A stretch of 64,000 nucleotides of DNA. It comes from Heliocidaris tuberculata (lineage: Eukaryota; Echinodermata; Echinoidea; Camarodonta; Echinometridae). Made by a program: the position numbers and the translations under genes. Location: assembly GCA_025618425.1 (NCBI GenBank), contig CM046836.1, positions 17,130,743 to 17,194,742 of the forward strand. The letters run 5' to 3'. Below the pieces are notes generated by a model. That model was not told where the DNA came from and searched no databases. It saw nothing but the letters and a program-made list of their open reading frames with translations. This document shows, piece by piece, positions 31,711 through 42,339 of this stretch (positions are counted from its first letter, which is position 1; each line of letters begins with the position of its first letter).

Positions 31711-32154
31711 ATATGTTTTTGTTATACTTAGAATAGTCAAGAATATCATTTTGAAATTCAGAATGTATGTATATCTCTTCTTGTTTAGGTTTATGTATTA
31801 TTGTTTAATAAAAGAACCCTGTGGTAGGGTTGCAGAAAAAAAAATGATACTAACAACATAAGTAATAACGGGGGATAACAATAACATCGTTAATCATGAT
31901 GATGATGGAGAGGAAATTGCCGCTTTTACCTGATGCGCAGGTTATACACAAGTTTTTTCTTTTTCGAAAAACTGCTAATTTTTGTCCCACTTTCCACACA
32001 ATCCTCACACACCAAACAATAATTTATATTGCCTGTCTTTCGTTAACAATTAGCATCCGTTTCCATACAGCATGTACAGTGTCTGTCGAATGACGACATA
32101 ATGCATTACTATCATAGCCCTACTCAATAAATACCTACTGGTGACCGCATCGCT

Positions 32155-32271
32155 GACTGGCTAAGCAGTGTGGATACTTCGTATAATGTAATCGGAAACA
32201 TGCCAGTTTGAAATACTAGATTTGTAGGTTCGAGTCCTACTGCGATACCTTTCTACACGCGCCATCCAGTC
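32155..32271 (+). ncRNA. Vault-RNA-type Pol III gene, copy 7 (second subtype)
   Basis: GACTGGCTAAGCAGTGTGG, ATACTTCGTATAATG, hairpin GTAGGTTCGAGTCCTAC, end ACACGCGCCATCCAGTC, then ATTTT. AATAAATA at about -28 and TGACGACA at -64. Its central loop differs from copy 6, so the variable region evolves freely while both stems stay paired. Confidence 0.85.
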
Positions 32272-32569
32272 ATTTTGTGAACCATTTTTTGACTGTTGTT
32301 TTCTTACAGAGTGTGCTCATGAGGCTTCAAATGTATTACGCTGAGGCATCTATTCGTGGCAGAGCTGGGGAGGGCAGGGCAGGGGCAACACAGGCATATC
32401 CCCTCAGTGGCCTAGAGCGCTTTTTGAAATTGCTGGGGCTGAGCATGCAGACGAGCATTTTATCAATGCTACTAAGCATTAAGAAACGTGTCTGCTCAAA
32501 ATGGAAATGGCTGCAGTTCCCAGCCCTCCGGTTCTGCGACCCCTGCCCCTAATTTCTCTGAATTATGAA

Positions 32570-32591
32570 GAGAGAGAGAGAAAAAAAAAAC

Positions 32592-32622
<31 letters not shown>

Positions 32623-32655
32623 ACACACACCCACACACACACACCCACACACACA
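32570..32655. repeat. (CA)n microsatellite
   Basis: GAGAGA/poly-A followed by a long CACACA tract. Confidence 0.95.
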
Positions 32656-32762
32656 AATATCCTCATGTAAGAAAAACCGGCCTTTTACGTGAAATTTTTT
32701 CCACCAACGGCTGAGAGACTTTGCCCATCTTGAAGGGAAAAATTGCCCCTTTCCACCTGATG

Positions 32763-32835
32763 TGTAAAATTCGCAGTCGAACAAAAAATTGCCGATTTGA
32801 GATTCACAATGATTCAGAGTTTTCAAATGAGTATT
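32763..32835. repeat. Second copy of the 31536-31609 segment
   Basis: AAATTCGCAGTCGAACAAAA and GATTCAGAGTTTTCAAATGA are shared in order with 31536-31609, with one small indel. Confidence 0.8.
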
Positions 32836-32839
32836 ATTT

Positions 32840-33815
32840 TCTTATCATTCCCATTTTTTCAATCTTTACCTTTACATTTTTCTCCGATTTTTCTGCTGTC
32901 ACACAATTCAACCTGCTACATAGATTGGATAGCCCTATAATGATGACCCAGAGATGAGTTTGCTAAATAACACCAATATTGAATACAAAGACTCTCAATT
33001 GCACGATGTTTATACCTTTGTATAATTTTCTTTTATTGTGAAATTGAACGGTAAGTATAATACACTTCAGGTAAATGACATAATGTATAGTTTTCAACCA
33101 AGGATTGTGAGTGCACTAAAATGCAAAAATAAAAATGATGATTACAATCATAGATAATCTATGAGTTCATGAGCATCTAACCATCTGATCATCAAATGAA
33201 TCAACATAAAATTGTATAACCGCTTTCCTTCTCGGTGTAAAATACAATTAGAATTGGTTTTACTGTTGAAGGCAATGATTTAACCATATTTAAACTCACT
33301 ATAAATGCGGCAGACATGTAAATGAATTCCTTTAATAACGCTCGACTCATGTGCTAAATACGTATCAAATAAGAACATAGCATATGAAAAAGAACGCAAG
33401 TAATGAATGAATGTGAAAAAGAAACTGGATTTAAAGAAAATCTTTAAAATGCTCCGATACATATTTTGGGGTGTAGACCTATGTGTGTACAGTGCGACAC
33501 AATATATTTTGTTTGTGGTATAATTATAACACATCACATTGAATCATCTGTATCAAAACAAACAAAAACACAATTTTACATGGAACAAGACTGAAAACCT
33601 CCAACTATCATCATATTAACTTTAAAACTGGAAGCTATCATCTCTATGATATTCTACTTACATATTGTTCCATGGAAGCTAAGTGCTACAACACGGAATT
33701 ATATCAACTCAGTATTTTCAACTGATTTACATTTTAAGAGAGATATCATTTTGCTTCATGACCCTAATTATGTTTCATCACGCCATATACAATCTTTTCA
33801 TCTTGAAGTAAGTAA
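32840..33815. other. AT-rich intergenic sequence, nothing recognised
   Basis: No persistent open frame, no tRNA-like motif and no terminal repeats seen. Confidence 0.5.
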
Positions 33816-33817
33816 TC

Positions 33818-34115
33818 ATCACTACCATCATCCTCTTCTCCTTCGTCAGTATTTTTACTTTTATCATTGTCATAATGGGCATCATCCCCCTCTTCCTCAT
33901 CATCATCGGCATTATCACCATCATCATCATTATCATCATCATCATCATCATCGTCGTGGTCGTGGTCGTCACATCCTCCTCTTCCTCCTCATTTTCCTTA
34001 AAATCACAATCATGATGTGATTATCATCATCCTCCTCCTCATCATTATCCCCATCACCATCACCATCGTGATCACATTCTTATCATCATCTTATCATCGT
34101 CGTCGTCGTCATCAT
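33818..34115. repeat. Interrupted (CAT)n / (CTC)n microsatellite
   Basis: Long tract of CAT/ATC trinucleotides with CTC and GTC interruptions; the open frames here are low-complexity artefacts. Confidence 0.9.
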
Positions 34116-34620
34116 TAAAAGTCATATCTCTTTCCATCTATCAATTCGTTCAACTTTCAGAATCTAAGGGATACACAGTCACCTTGTATCCTTTGCGTAT
34201 CGATTCGTTTCACCTCCTACCCATACACTTAAAGTGTATCAATGATCCCATCTCTTGATAAGCTGTCATAGCAGTTGCCACCTTCTTACCATCATTATCG
34301 AATTACAGAAATAGACCTAGATGATGAAATATAACTATTCAAGTGGGATGACAAGGGTAGATTAATAAATTTAAAATTACATATCAACGAATCATGAGAA
34401 ATGCAATAACCTTCCGAATGTAAAGAAATGTATAGATATCTATTTCCCTTTTTGTTACTAATATTTTCAATCATAAAATTTTGCTTTACCAAATGGAGAA
34501 ACATTATTCATTTATCAAATCTTGTCTTATCATGTTTCAACCCGGTGCAATTGACTGTATCATTAAATGTAATCACGTCATTGATAAACGTTTATCATTC
34601 ACTATCCAATGATTCTATAG

Positions 34621-34715
34621 TTAACACTTTCAGGATGGGAATTATTTAAGGGCTAAATTGATCACATTTTATTCTTCAAATTAGCAACAATAATATTTTT
34701 TCTCGAAAGGGTTAA
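34621..34715. mobile_element. Internally deleted MITE (TTAACACTTTC / GAAAGGGTTAA ends)
   Basis: 95 bp sharing both ends and the ATTGATCACATTTTATTCTT-like core with the 416-bp element at 40566-40981. Confidence 0.65.
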
Positions 34716-34719
34716 CAAA

Positions 34720-35645
34720 CAAGGAGAGAGAATAAAGGTATACCGTGGGATCTCATACAATTTCATAAATTTAAAAAAAAAATCGGAATATTTTTAAAAA
34801 CTTAAATTGTATTTTAATCACGCAAATAAAGAGAAGACTATATGTCTTTCATAAGAAGTACAAACATTACATTTCGGAACAATTTACGTTACAACTGCGT
34901 ATTCATAGATATTAATGGTAATGATGATTATGGTAATAATAAAAGAACATTGTTACATCAATGGTTGTCACACACTTCGGTTAGACATCGAGACACACAA
35001 ATGTGATTCCATTAATTTAGGGTGAAAGGTTATATATTATCTTATCCTAAAACCCAATGGCAATCAGAACTCCAACCCTATTTCTTTGAATAAACCCAAA
35101 GCAAATGTCGCCCGACCAAAATATGTCGGATCCCCCCTTTCCTCGGCAGATAAAAACGCACAAAACTTATACGTGACGCGTATATCATGACGTCTCAAGT
35201 AATAATTCCTCTACTTTCAAAAAGTAGACGGTTGTATTATAAAGAGATACCTACATTAGTTACTGTAACAATTTTTTTCCGTTTTAATATAAAATCATAT
35301 CATACGTCATAATGAAGATATTATTTACATCTATACTTACAATCATACACATACAGTTTGATCTTTTACAGTATCAACATCATTCTACTCGTTTGCATCA
35401 TTTTAAAGTTAAAACATGAAATGTTGCAAATTGAGAATTTAGTTAACAGTATAAAAATATAATATTTGGAAGCATTTATACCGTTTGAGACAACATGGTA
35501 ATCAAACATACAAAATAAAGATTGATAAAAACTAAATTTCAATACAAAACTATGGGTGTCGTGCATAATACTTAACCAAGGATGAATCACGAAATTTAAA
35601 GCCATGCTCCAGCTATTTAAACGCTCCATTTTTTTTTCTAAGAGG
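34720..35645. other. AT-rich intergenic sequence, nothing recognised
   Basis: A CCTAAAACCCAAT-like stretch at 35040-35110; otherwise no feature supported. Confidence 0.45.
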
Positions 35646-35649
35646 GAAC

Positions 35650-35738
35650 GGGTTCGCTTGCATAAAATAGTAGCGAATAAACGCAACTCCAAAAATCAGA
35701 CGCAATTTGACTTCCAACCAATCAGAATCGCGTACTCT
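35650..35738. mobile_element. Half of a GTTGCG/CGCAACT-type foldback
   Basis: GCTTGCATAAAATAGTAGCG, AAACGCAACTCCAAAAATCA and CCAACCAATCAGAATCGCGT correspond to one arm and loop of the palindrome at 55176-55333. It directly abuts MITE copy d. Confidence 0.55.
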
Positions 35739-35876
35739 GGGCCCCGTTTCATGAAACTTGTCATCAATGACAAGTTGCAATAACTGTTACAAGCTACTGA
35801 AATCATTGCATCTGATTGGCTGAGAGCAAATTTGTCGTTAAAAATCACTGACAAGACACTTGATGAAACACCCCTC
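35739..35876. mobile_element. About 140-bp MITE, copy d
   Basis: Same family as 11144-11282; ends GGGCCCCGTTTCATGAAACT and ACACTTGATGAAACACCCCT, core GCATCTGATTGGCTGAGAG. Confidence 0.85.
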
Positions 35877-35879
35877 AGG

Positions 35880-36735
35880 ACTTGGTTTATTCTGAGCAAA
35901 CGCAACTTGACTTTCAGAATCGTACATTTAGTACTTGTACTTGTGTTTGATCGTGAAGTTACGTTCAATCGCAGATTTTTTTTTATGTAGCAGGCGATGT
36001 TTATTAGCATATATCCAGCGTTTTATGTGACTGCCAACATTCTTACATGTCTTAAATCAAAGGAATCATGTTTATTATCGCTTTAAGCAGAGGGTAATAT
36101 TCTCCGTATGTCGAAAAGTTCTTTTAGGATAAATTATTAAGGGATGCGATAAAACGAGGTATTTTTCACGACTGCAGTGATAACAATGTCATATATAAAT
36201 CCACTGCAATCGCGAGACACAACATTTCCATCACGTTTGCTAAGAATAAAGGCTTTGCCGACAAATTAAAAGATTTTCGAAAGTATCTTTTTCTTAGAGA
36301 ACAAATGTCGAGGTAATTTTTATTCCCTTTATTCATCAGTGTTCATTTGCAGAATAAGAAATAAATCCTCTTAAAATGAAGACATTATAATCCTTTTGAA
36401 TTTTTTCTGATATATGGCATTTACCGCTCTTTTTGGCAATTTAGTTCATGAGGTATATTGAATGTGGTATGAAATATAATTTCTGCAATAGTTCTTTAAA
36501 AGTTTGGAACTTTAGAAAACGGTACAGAAATAGATACTACACTGATGGCCATAACAGGCAATTTTCAGGACTTTCTTCAGAAATTGCTCTTCCAATAATT
36601 ATGGAACATGATGGAAAGTGCCGGGCAATAAGTTATTAAATCATTGGTTAGAGAAATTTACATATGAAACGTGTTTTTGCCACCCCATGGTAACCATTAT
36701 ATTTTTGAAAAAGATTTCACTCGGGTTTTTCTTAT
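35880..36735. other. Sequence downstream of the minus-strand gene, nothing recognised
   Basis: AT-rich; could include part of the 3' UTR of the minus-strand membrane protein gene. Confidence 0.4.
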
Positions 36736-36742
36736 ATTTCAC

Positions 36743-36748
36743 TTTATT
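36743..36748 (-). terminator. Candidate polyadenylation signal of the minus-strand gene
   Basis: AATAAA on the minus strand about 160 nt past the TGA stop at 36909-36911. Confidence 0.35.
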
Positions 36749-36908
36749 ATATATAGTGCTTGCGGTCCTTAGACATTCGGAGTGGTTTTGAACAAATACA
36801 TCATTAAAATATATTTGTGGAGTATTATCTTTTATACAATTACGGGAATAAAAAAGTGAAGAGACATAACATGAATTTTTTCAGAGAGCTATGGCGTAGG
36901 CTGTGTGA

Positions 36909-37385
36909 TCAGGCCTTCTCTTCTTTCTCCTCCCTTTCTAGCTCCTCTTCCTCCTCTTCCTCTTCCTCTTCCTCTTCCTCTTTCTTCTTATTGGTTCTCT
37001 GGGCGGGCTGGTGGTAGCCGTAGGCGGGGCGACAGCACCAGTTAGCCAATAGGCACATCGTGAGGATGATAAGCACCAAAAGGACGGGTACCGCCGCCCC
37101 ATACACCAACCTCGACGAGATACTCGGTCCGTTCACGATCGCGACGTGGACTTCGTTGACCAGAATCTCGATGCCCACGCCTGTGGTCGTCTTGCGCTGG
37201 GCGATGTCGGTGATGGTGGTGGTCGGCACAATGGTGAAGGAATCGTTGAGTTGAAGAGCGCCAGCTTGAGGCGTGGGCGTGGAAACTACCTTCCCGACTA
37301 AGGCTCGATCGCCGATACTGTTCAATCGGACTAATTCAATATCGGACACGACTTTCTCCACTGTTTCCCCAAGTGAAATGTATAA
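36909..37385 (-). CDS. Terminal exon of a type I membrane protein (unrecognised)
   Basis: A 158-codon exon (acceptor TTTCTGCAG, stop TGA). It encodes about 90 residues of probably extracellular sequence (LYISLGETVEKVVSDIELV, KVVSTPTPQAGALQLNDSF, an N-D-S sequon), one hydrophobic segment VYGAAVPVLLVLIILTMCLL followed by Cys-Cys-Arg, a short KKK stretch and a tail dominated by Glu. The layout is ectodomain - TM - acidic tail. The Glu tract is encoded by a CTC/CTT microsatellite on the + strand (about 36935-36990), so its length may vary between individuals. The family is not recognised. The frame joins exactly in phase to the exon at 38803-38923. Confidence 0.75.
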   Translation of the reverse strand, partial: LYISLGETVEKVVSDIELVRLNSIGDRALVGKVVSTPTPQAGALQLNDSFTIVPTTTITDIAQRKTTTGVGIEILVNEVHVAIVNGPSISSRLVYGAAVPVLLVLIILTMCLLANWCCRPAYGYHQPAQRTNKKKEEEEEEEEEEEEELEREEKEEKA

Positions 37386-37760
37386 CTGCAGAAATGTAAC
37401 GGGGGGAAAAAAAATAATCCATTAGTTCACTTTCATGAAAAATGTTAGTCAATCATTCAAACCAGGCAATATTGCATTCATAAAACCAGAAATTACTGTT
37501 TATGAAACCAATGCCATTTCCCCCAGCTATTTGTGTACATGTCTTGAAAGAAAACAACTTTTTTTAGTATAATAAATCCTGTTTGTACAGAGTATAATAG
37601 ACCATAAACTTCAACAGTTTAACATGTACACGAAATCGCATTTCTAAGTGAAGAAGGAACATCAAGAAAAAAGTCTGCAGCAATACTAATGGAAATAGAA
37701 AATAAGGACACATATACAACTTTTCATAATGACCCATCTTCTCTCAATTCTGCTTTATTG

Positions 37761-37763
<3 letters not shown>

Positions 37764-37796
<33 letters not shown>
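37764..37796. repeat. (CT)n microsatellite
   Basis: Simple CT run in the last intron of the minus-strand gene. Confidence 0.9.
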
Positions 37797-38084
37797 ACTC
37801 CTGGAAAGTCTCATTGCGGAGCTGATTTTGACTTGTCAGCATAAGAATAAATAACTTGCTTAATGAGAAGCAATCAGACAGACAGACGGACAGAAAGACA
37901 GACAACCATGTTCTTATAAAGGGAAACGCGGAAATTGTGCTTCTCTTCAAACACGGCCGCCTAACAACACACCAAACCCTGCCAATTTATTCCTCGGCTC
38001 ATTTAATATTCACACGTCTCGATTTTGTCTGGCACCCTTGAGGAGAATTCGTCTATTTTCAGCATTTTCTTTCTTCTCCCTCTC

Positions 38085-38123
38085 CTTACCTCAATGTTCC
38101 CTTTTCCTTTCTAATCTCATTCT

Positions 38124-38169
<46 letters not shown>

Positions 38170-38700
38170 TGCCTTCTCTAATACATCATTGTTTTGTCTT
38201 CTAGTTATGTGTTTCTTTCTCCCTTCCGAGATACTGTTTTTGAATCCTCGTCTTTCTGCAATTTTCTTTCAATGCCTGTCCCCTCTTTCTCTTTCTGTTT
38301 CCCTCACACCAAGTACTCTCTCTCTCTTTCTTATGTCATCCTCTCTCGATACTCATCACTATTTTGTCTTCTCGTTCCTTTTTTTTTTTTTTTTTAATAT
38401 CTCTCTCTCTCTTTCATTCTCTCGTCTATCTACTTCCTTGTCTCTCTCCAATTCTCCTTGTTCATCGTAATATCGTCTCTTACTATATACGTTGCTATTT
38501 ACGAAATCTTCTAACCGCGGATCATAGGAGCATTCCGAGACGGTTATTAGGTTCCGAACCGGGGGGGGGGGGGGGGGGGGGGGCTTGCTAGCGATTCCTG
38601 AGTGAATAAGCAAAAACAAATTTGATTCTCTTTCTCTCCCCCTCCCCTCTCTCTCCTATCTTTCTCCCTCTCTCTCTCTTGCCCATGTCCCGTGAATAAT
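38085..38700. repeat. Pyrimidine-rich region with (CT)n and a G-run
   Basis: CT runs at 38128-38166 and 38400-38415, T-run at 38379-38395, and about 21 G at 38561-38583. Low-complexity open frames on both strands are not genes. Confidence 0.8.
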
Positions 38701-38802
38701 TGTACCTGCATGCAGTTTTTCAACTTTCACACGCAAGGGCTCGTTTGCTAGTGAAATTAAGCGCATCTTTCATCTTCTTTAATAATCTAATATTACATTT
38801 AC

Positions 38803-38923
38803 CTCGTCATCATACAGACTGTAGAAGATGAGTACACTGTCATCGCATCCGATACCATTGAACCACGTGACCCGGACATCTTGAGCAAACTTCTTTGCTT
38901 TGGTTTTCATGGGCTCGAAATCA
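38803..38923 (-). CDS. Internal exon of the same membrane protein gene
   Basis: 121 nt, acceptor TTCCTACAG, donor GAG|GTAAATG. It encodes DFEPMKTKAKKFAQDVRVTW then FNGIGCDDSVLIFYSLYDDE. It starts in phase 2 and ends in phase 0, matching both neighbours. Alternation of hydrophobic and polar residues suggests a small alpha/beta extracellular domain (SEA-like at best; not assignable). Confidence 0.7.
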
Positions 38924-39494
38924 CTGTAGGAAAAATTTCGAAAGAAAAGGACAGAAACAAGTTATTCTATTATGATCACTTTCCATTTACATATTCAAAA
39001 CCTTTAAAAAAAATAGTCAATGAACATGCTCTAAGATAATCTTCTACAAATACAATACTGTCTTCTTTTTTTTCTGTTGAACCATCTGAATACATCATGA
39101 GTCGATATTGACGTTCATTCTGGCTTTGACCTTCTGACAGTGATAGATTTGATAGAGTTTTGATGTGAACTGATTTTGATTTACACTCATACTTTCCAAA
39201 CGACCTTTCAAACTGACCTTTGAACATTTTATTGCGATATTTTGAGCGGTTAGAGGATAATCATGAAAGTAAACTAGGACATTTTGAGCTGCGTTCATAG
39301 AAGGCTGAGGTTCACGCAACCTTTTTCCATGTCTTATCGCTATAAGACTATACCAACTCTAATCTGAACAATGTAGTGTTGTGTAGTGTTCGGTGAGGGT
39401 TAAAGTGGCGCCAATGCAAGGGAGCAAACTCTCATAATCTGCAGAAGATAACTGATTGCGCATCTGGAGTGTGCATCCTTGTCAATCCACAACC

Positions 39495-39975
39495 TCATTC
39501 AACAAAGGGACATGTCTTTATAACGGTCTTCATGTTTGCTTATATCACCCGTCTCTAATCGGGCTATATACATGCACGGGCGGCGTAACCTACAGGGGAA
39601 AGTATCCACCCGGTGGGACCGCTCCTCCCCTTTTTCACTAACGATTTGTGTGCTATCGAGGAAAGGGACATCTCTTCTACCGGCCTTTATGTTTGCTTAT
39701 GATCACCCGTCTTGAATCGGGCTACACCAGTGCGTCGTATTATCGCGGGGAGGAGGGGGGGGGGGGGGGGGTGAGGGGAGCGTTGCGACCCCCCCTCCAT
39801 TTATGATAATTTTTCCGAAAATCAACATTCTCTTTCTACCAGCCTTCATGTTTGTTTGTAATACCTGTCTCAAATCGGACTATACCATGGCACATGGGGT
39901 GTAGCTACTGTGGGAGGGGCATCCATCCCGGTTCGACCGTCCCCCTTTTTTACAATAATTTGAGTGTACATAATG
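39495..39975. repeat. Three diverged tandem units of about 165 bp
   Basis: TTCATGTTTGCTTAT-like, CACCCGTCTCTAATCGGGCTA-like and a CCCCTTTTT-ACTAACGATTTG-like ending recur at about 39500-39660, 39661-39820 and 39825-39975, with strong divergence and a G-run in the second. Confidence 0.65.
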
Positions 39976-40273
39976 TAATCGGGTAATACCCTGGTAAAGA
40001 GCCATTGCCTACATTTTTGTGGTTCACCCCGGTCTTCACACATCATTCAATAAAATTGTGTGGGGTTTTGAAAGCACATCATCTGAAGGATAGGGTGTTG
40101 TGGTAAAGCGGCAAACAAAAGTAAAACATCCCAAAAAGAAAGAAAAAAGTAAATAATATATCTTTGTATGCTGATGTTTCATCATTTTTAATCTTCTACA
40201 TGCGTCGGTTCAGTTTCTTTAAGCCCGGCTCACAAAGTCATGAGGCGTCATTACGATTGCGTCATCACCTGCA

Positions 40274-40504
40274 ATAGACCTGTCCACAAAGTTATTCAAT
40301 TTACGGATGTTTCTTTCCTGGGGACCTAGTAACGAGGTATTCCATTAACCTGTCATTAATGAATGGACTACAATACTTGGGATCAGTTTGCATACATTAC
40401 TTGTTGCTATGTCTGACAAGCTTCTGACAAGCTTTCAGGTTGTGAAGAACAACCTTTGTTTTAAAAGTATGCATAAAATTTGAATATATTTGTGAACAGG
40501 TCTA
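40274..40504. mobile_element. Nested MITE with ATAGACCTG / CAGGTCTA ends
   Basis: ATAGACCTGTCCACAAAG at one end mirrors TTTGTGAACAGGTCTA at the other. The interior is an inverted, diverged copy of 5925-6161. Confidence 0.65.
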
Positions 40505-40565
40505 CGGATACGCCAGCTTTCAAAAGTATTGTTTGCACTCTGTTCATTTTGCAAGCATTTAAACT

Positions 40566-40981
40566 TTAACCCTTTCAGGACAGGAATTATTACAGAGCTA
40601 AATTGATCACATTTTGTTCTTCAAATTGGCAACAACGATATATTTCTTTTAGTGCTACATGGTTATAATAAGGTGTAATATGTCTTGAAAACAATATATG
40701 GTTAGGAATTTATGGAAATGTTGAAAAAATTACCAATTTTGATTTAAAAAAACAATGATTTTGAACCTCTCAAAGTGTTGCTAATTTAAGGATTTTCAAT
40801 CTTATTCTCGTTTCTAAAATTCTAGCATCAAACGCAATAATGGTCATGCAACAAAAAGGACATAGTTTGTACAGAAATTTTTGCTCTTTCTACTCATGTA
40901 TCTAGTATATTTTTTAGAGCTCTGAATCAAAAGTTATTGAGTTAAACCACAAAATGTGGTCGATTGTCTCGAAAGGGTTAA
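40566..40981. mobile_element. Nested MITE with TTAACCCTTTC / GAAAGGGTTAA ends
   Basis: TTAACCCTTTCAGGAC mirrors TGTCTCGAAAGGGTTAA, giving terminal repeats with TTAA at the tips. A 95-bp deletion derivative lies at 34621-34715. Confidence 0.7.
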
Positions 40982-41084
40982 CGATAATAATCACTCTTCC
41001 ATGACGTGCAAAGACCATGTACCAGTCACTGACGTGGTCCTTGCGTCAGAAAATGACGCCTCGTATGAACTGGGCTTTAGAAAC

Positions 41085-41950
41085 CAAAATGCAGCAACAT
41101 AGTTTAGACTACGGAACCGCATGGTTTTTCTCCTTGATGGAGCCCCATGAAATCTCCTTATGAATTCATACAGTGCCTCTTATTTTGTCCCTAGTGTAAA
41201 TTATATGAGGGTCATGCTACGCCAACTGTGTATAACTAAGGCACAGGGATATACATGATAACCAGAAGGGGGGGGGGGCAGGGGGTGAGGAGACTAAGAG
41301 AGAAAGACTAGAAGGTGGAAGAAATAGACTGAAACAAATGAATGACGACAGAGGAGTTTCGATATCTTCCTTGAACTGTGCGCAAGTTAAATGAATTTAT
41401 AAAATTAGAAACTTTGTGAGAAACGTGCAAATGTACTAATCGTATCATTAACAAATATATCGTCTCAATATTAATGCTCATAGAGGAGCAGTCAGTACAC
41501 TTACGGCCTTAAGTCATATCCGAAGGACTATTGTAATCGCGGATTTAACGCCTTATTAAATGACACTAACGCATCGACTTGATATCGAATCCGGAACCTC
41601 CCGGTTACGAGATTTCTGTTCTATCTTTAACTGGAAATGGCCGTGGTTGATATGAAACAGTAGTCCTGCGACCCCCTTCCCCCTCCCCTCCTGCTCTCAT
41701 TCACCCGCCCCCGGGATACGCCCCTGAGCCATATGGAACGCGGGCAATCCCTGTCCGGAAGCGATGCATTCCCAGGGTGTGAGATGAGATGTGTGGTACG
41801 GATCGCTGCACTGGTATCTTCCCTTGCCCCCTCGGGGGTGCATGACATCATATTATGCTATCCTAACTAGACTTCTCGGGGACATGCATGATATCCGCGA
41901 TTCACACAGCATTCCCATGACAGCGTCACGATCAAGCAGTCAAAATATTG
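41085..41950. other. Intronic sequence, nothing recognised
   Basis: Includes a G-run near 41269-41288 and a hAT-end-like CCCCGGGATACGCCCCTG at 41710; no element boundaries are supported. Confidence 0.4.
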
Positions 41951-41954
41951 TTAT

Positions 41955-42330
41955 CAGTGGTATATCCAGCATGTAGGATGGAGCCGGCGCAGCCCCCACC
42001 ACCACTCTTAGAAGCCCCCTACAATCTACAAACTAAAACGTTAAATCACCATTCAAATGGGCCGAGGAGTGACCACTTTTTCAAAATGGTAGATTAACCC
42101 TTGTAACATGCTGGATTCAGCCTTTATAGTGTTGCATCCAGCATGTTAAAAGTGTTAATCTACCATTTATTCAAATGGTCAGTCCTCGGCCCTTTCAAAT
42201 GGTGATTGAACACTTCAGTATTTAGAGTGTATTAAAACTTCGAGTGGGCCGACCTATATTAGCAAAATACACATTCCAACCACCCCCCCCCCCATGACTC
42301 CATCAAGATCTAGACATGAATACGCCACTG
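41955..42330. mobile_element. Probable hAT-type MITE containing a palindrome
   Basis: CAGTGGTATATCCAGCATG and, in reverse, CAGTGGCGTATTCATGTC form imperfect hAT-like ends. A 167-bp foldback (42043-42209; AATCACCATTCAAATGG with its complement) fills the middle. No convincing 8-bp target duplication. Confidence 0.5.
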
Positions 42331-42339
42331 ATAATTGTA

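Larger units (their letters stand above)
40219..41079. mobile_element. MITE (GCCCGGCTC family) broken by two nested MITEs
   Basis: Left end TTAAGCCCGGCTCACAAAGT...GAGGCGTCATT and right end AATGACGCCTC...GAACTGGGCTT match the intact 227-bp element at 2761-2987. The interior is occupied by insertions at 40274-40504 and 40566-40981. Confidence 0.65.

Noticed and set aside
23652..32271. The seven RNA units as ordinary tRNA genes
   Set aside because: Units are 113-119 nt with a long variable middle, no anticodon stem-loop or cloverleaf, and matching ends unlike tRNA acceptor stems; only the A and B boxes are shared with tRNA.
23652..32271. The seven RNA units as a SINE family
   Set aside because: No A-rich or ATT tail, no target duplications seen, all on one strand, conserved upstream CRE/TATA positions and paired stem changes; still to be settled by a genome-wide copy count.
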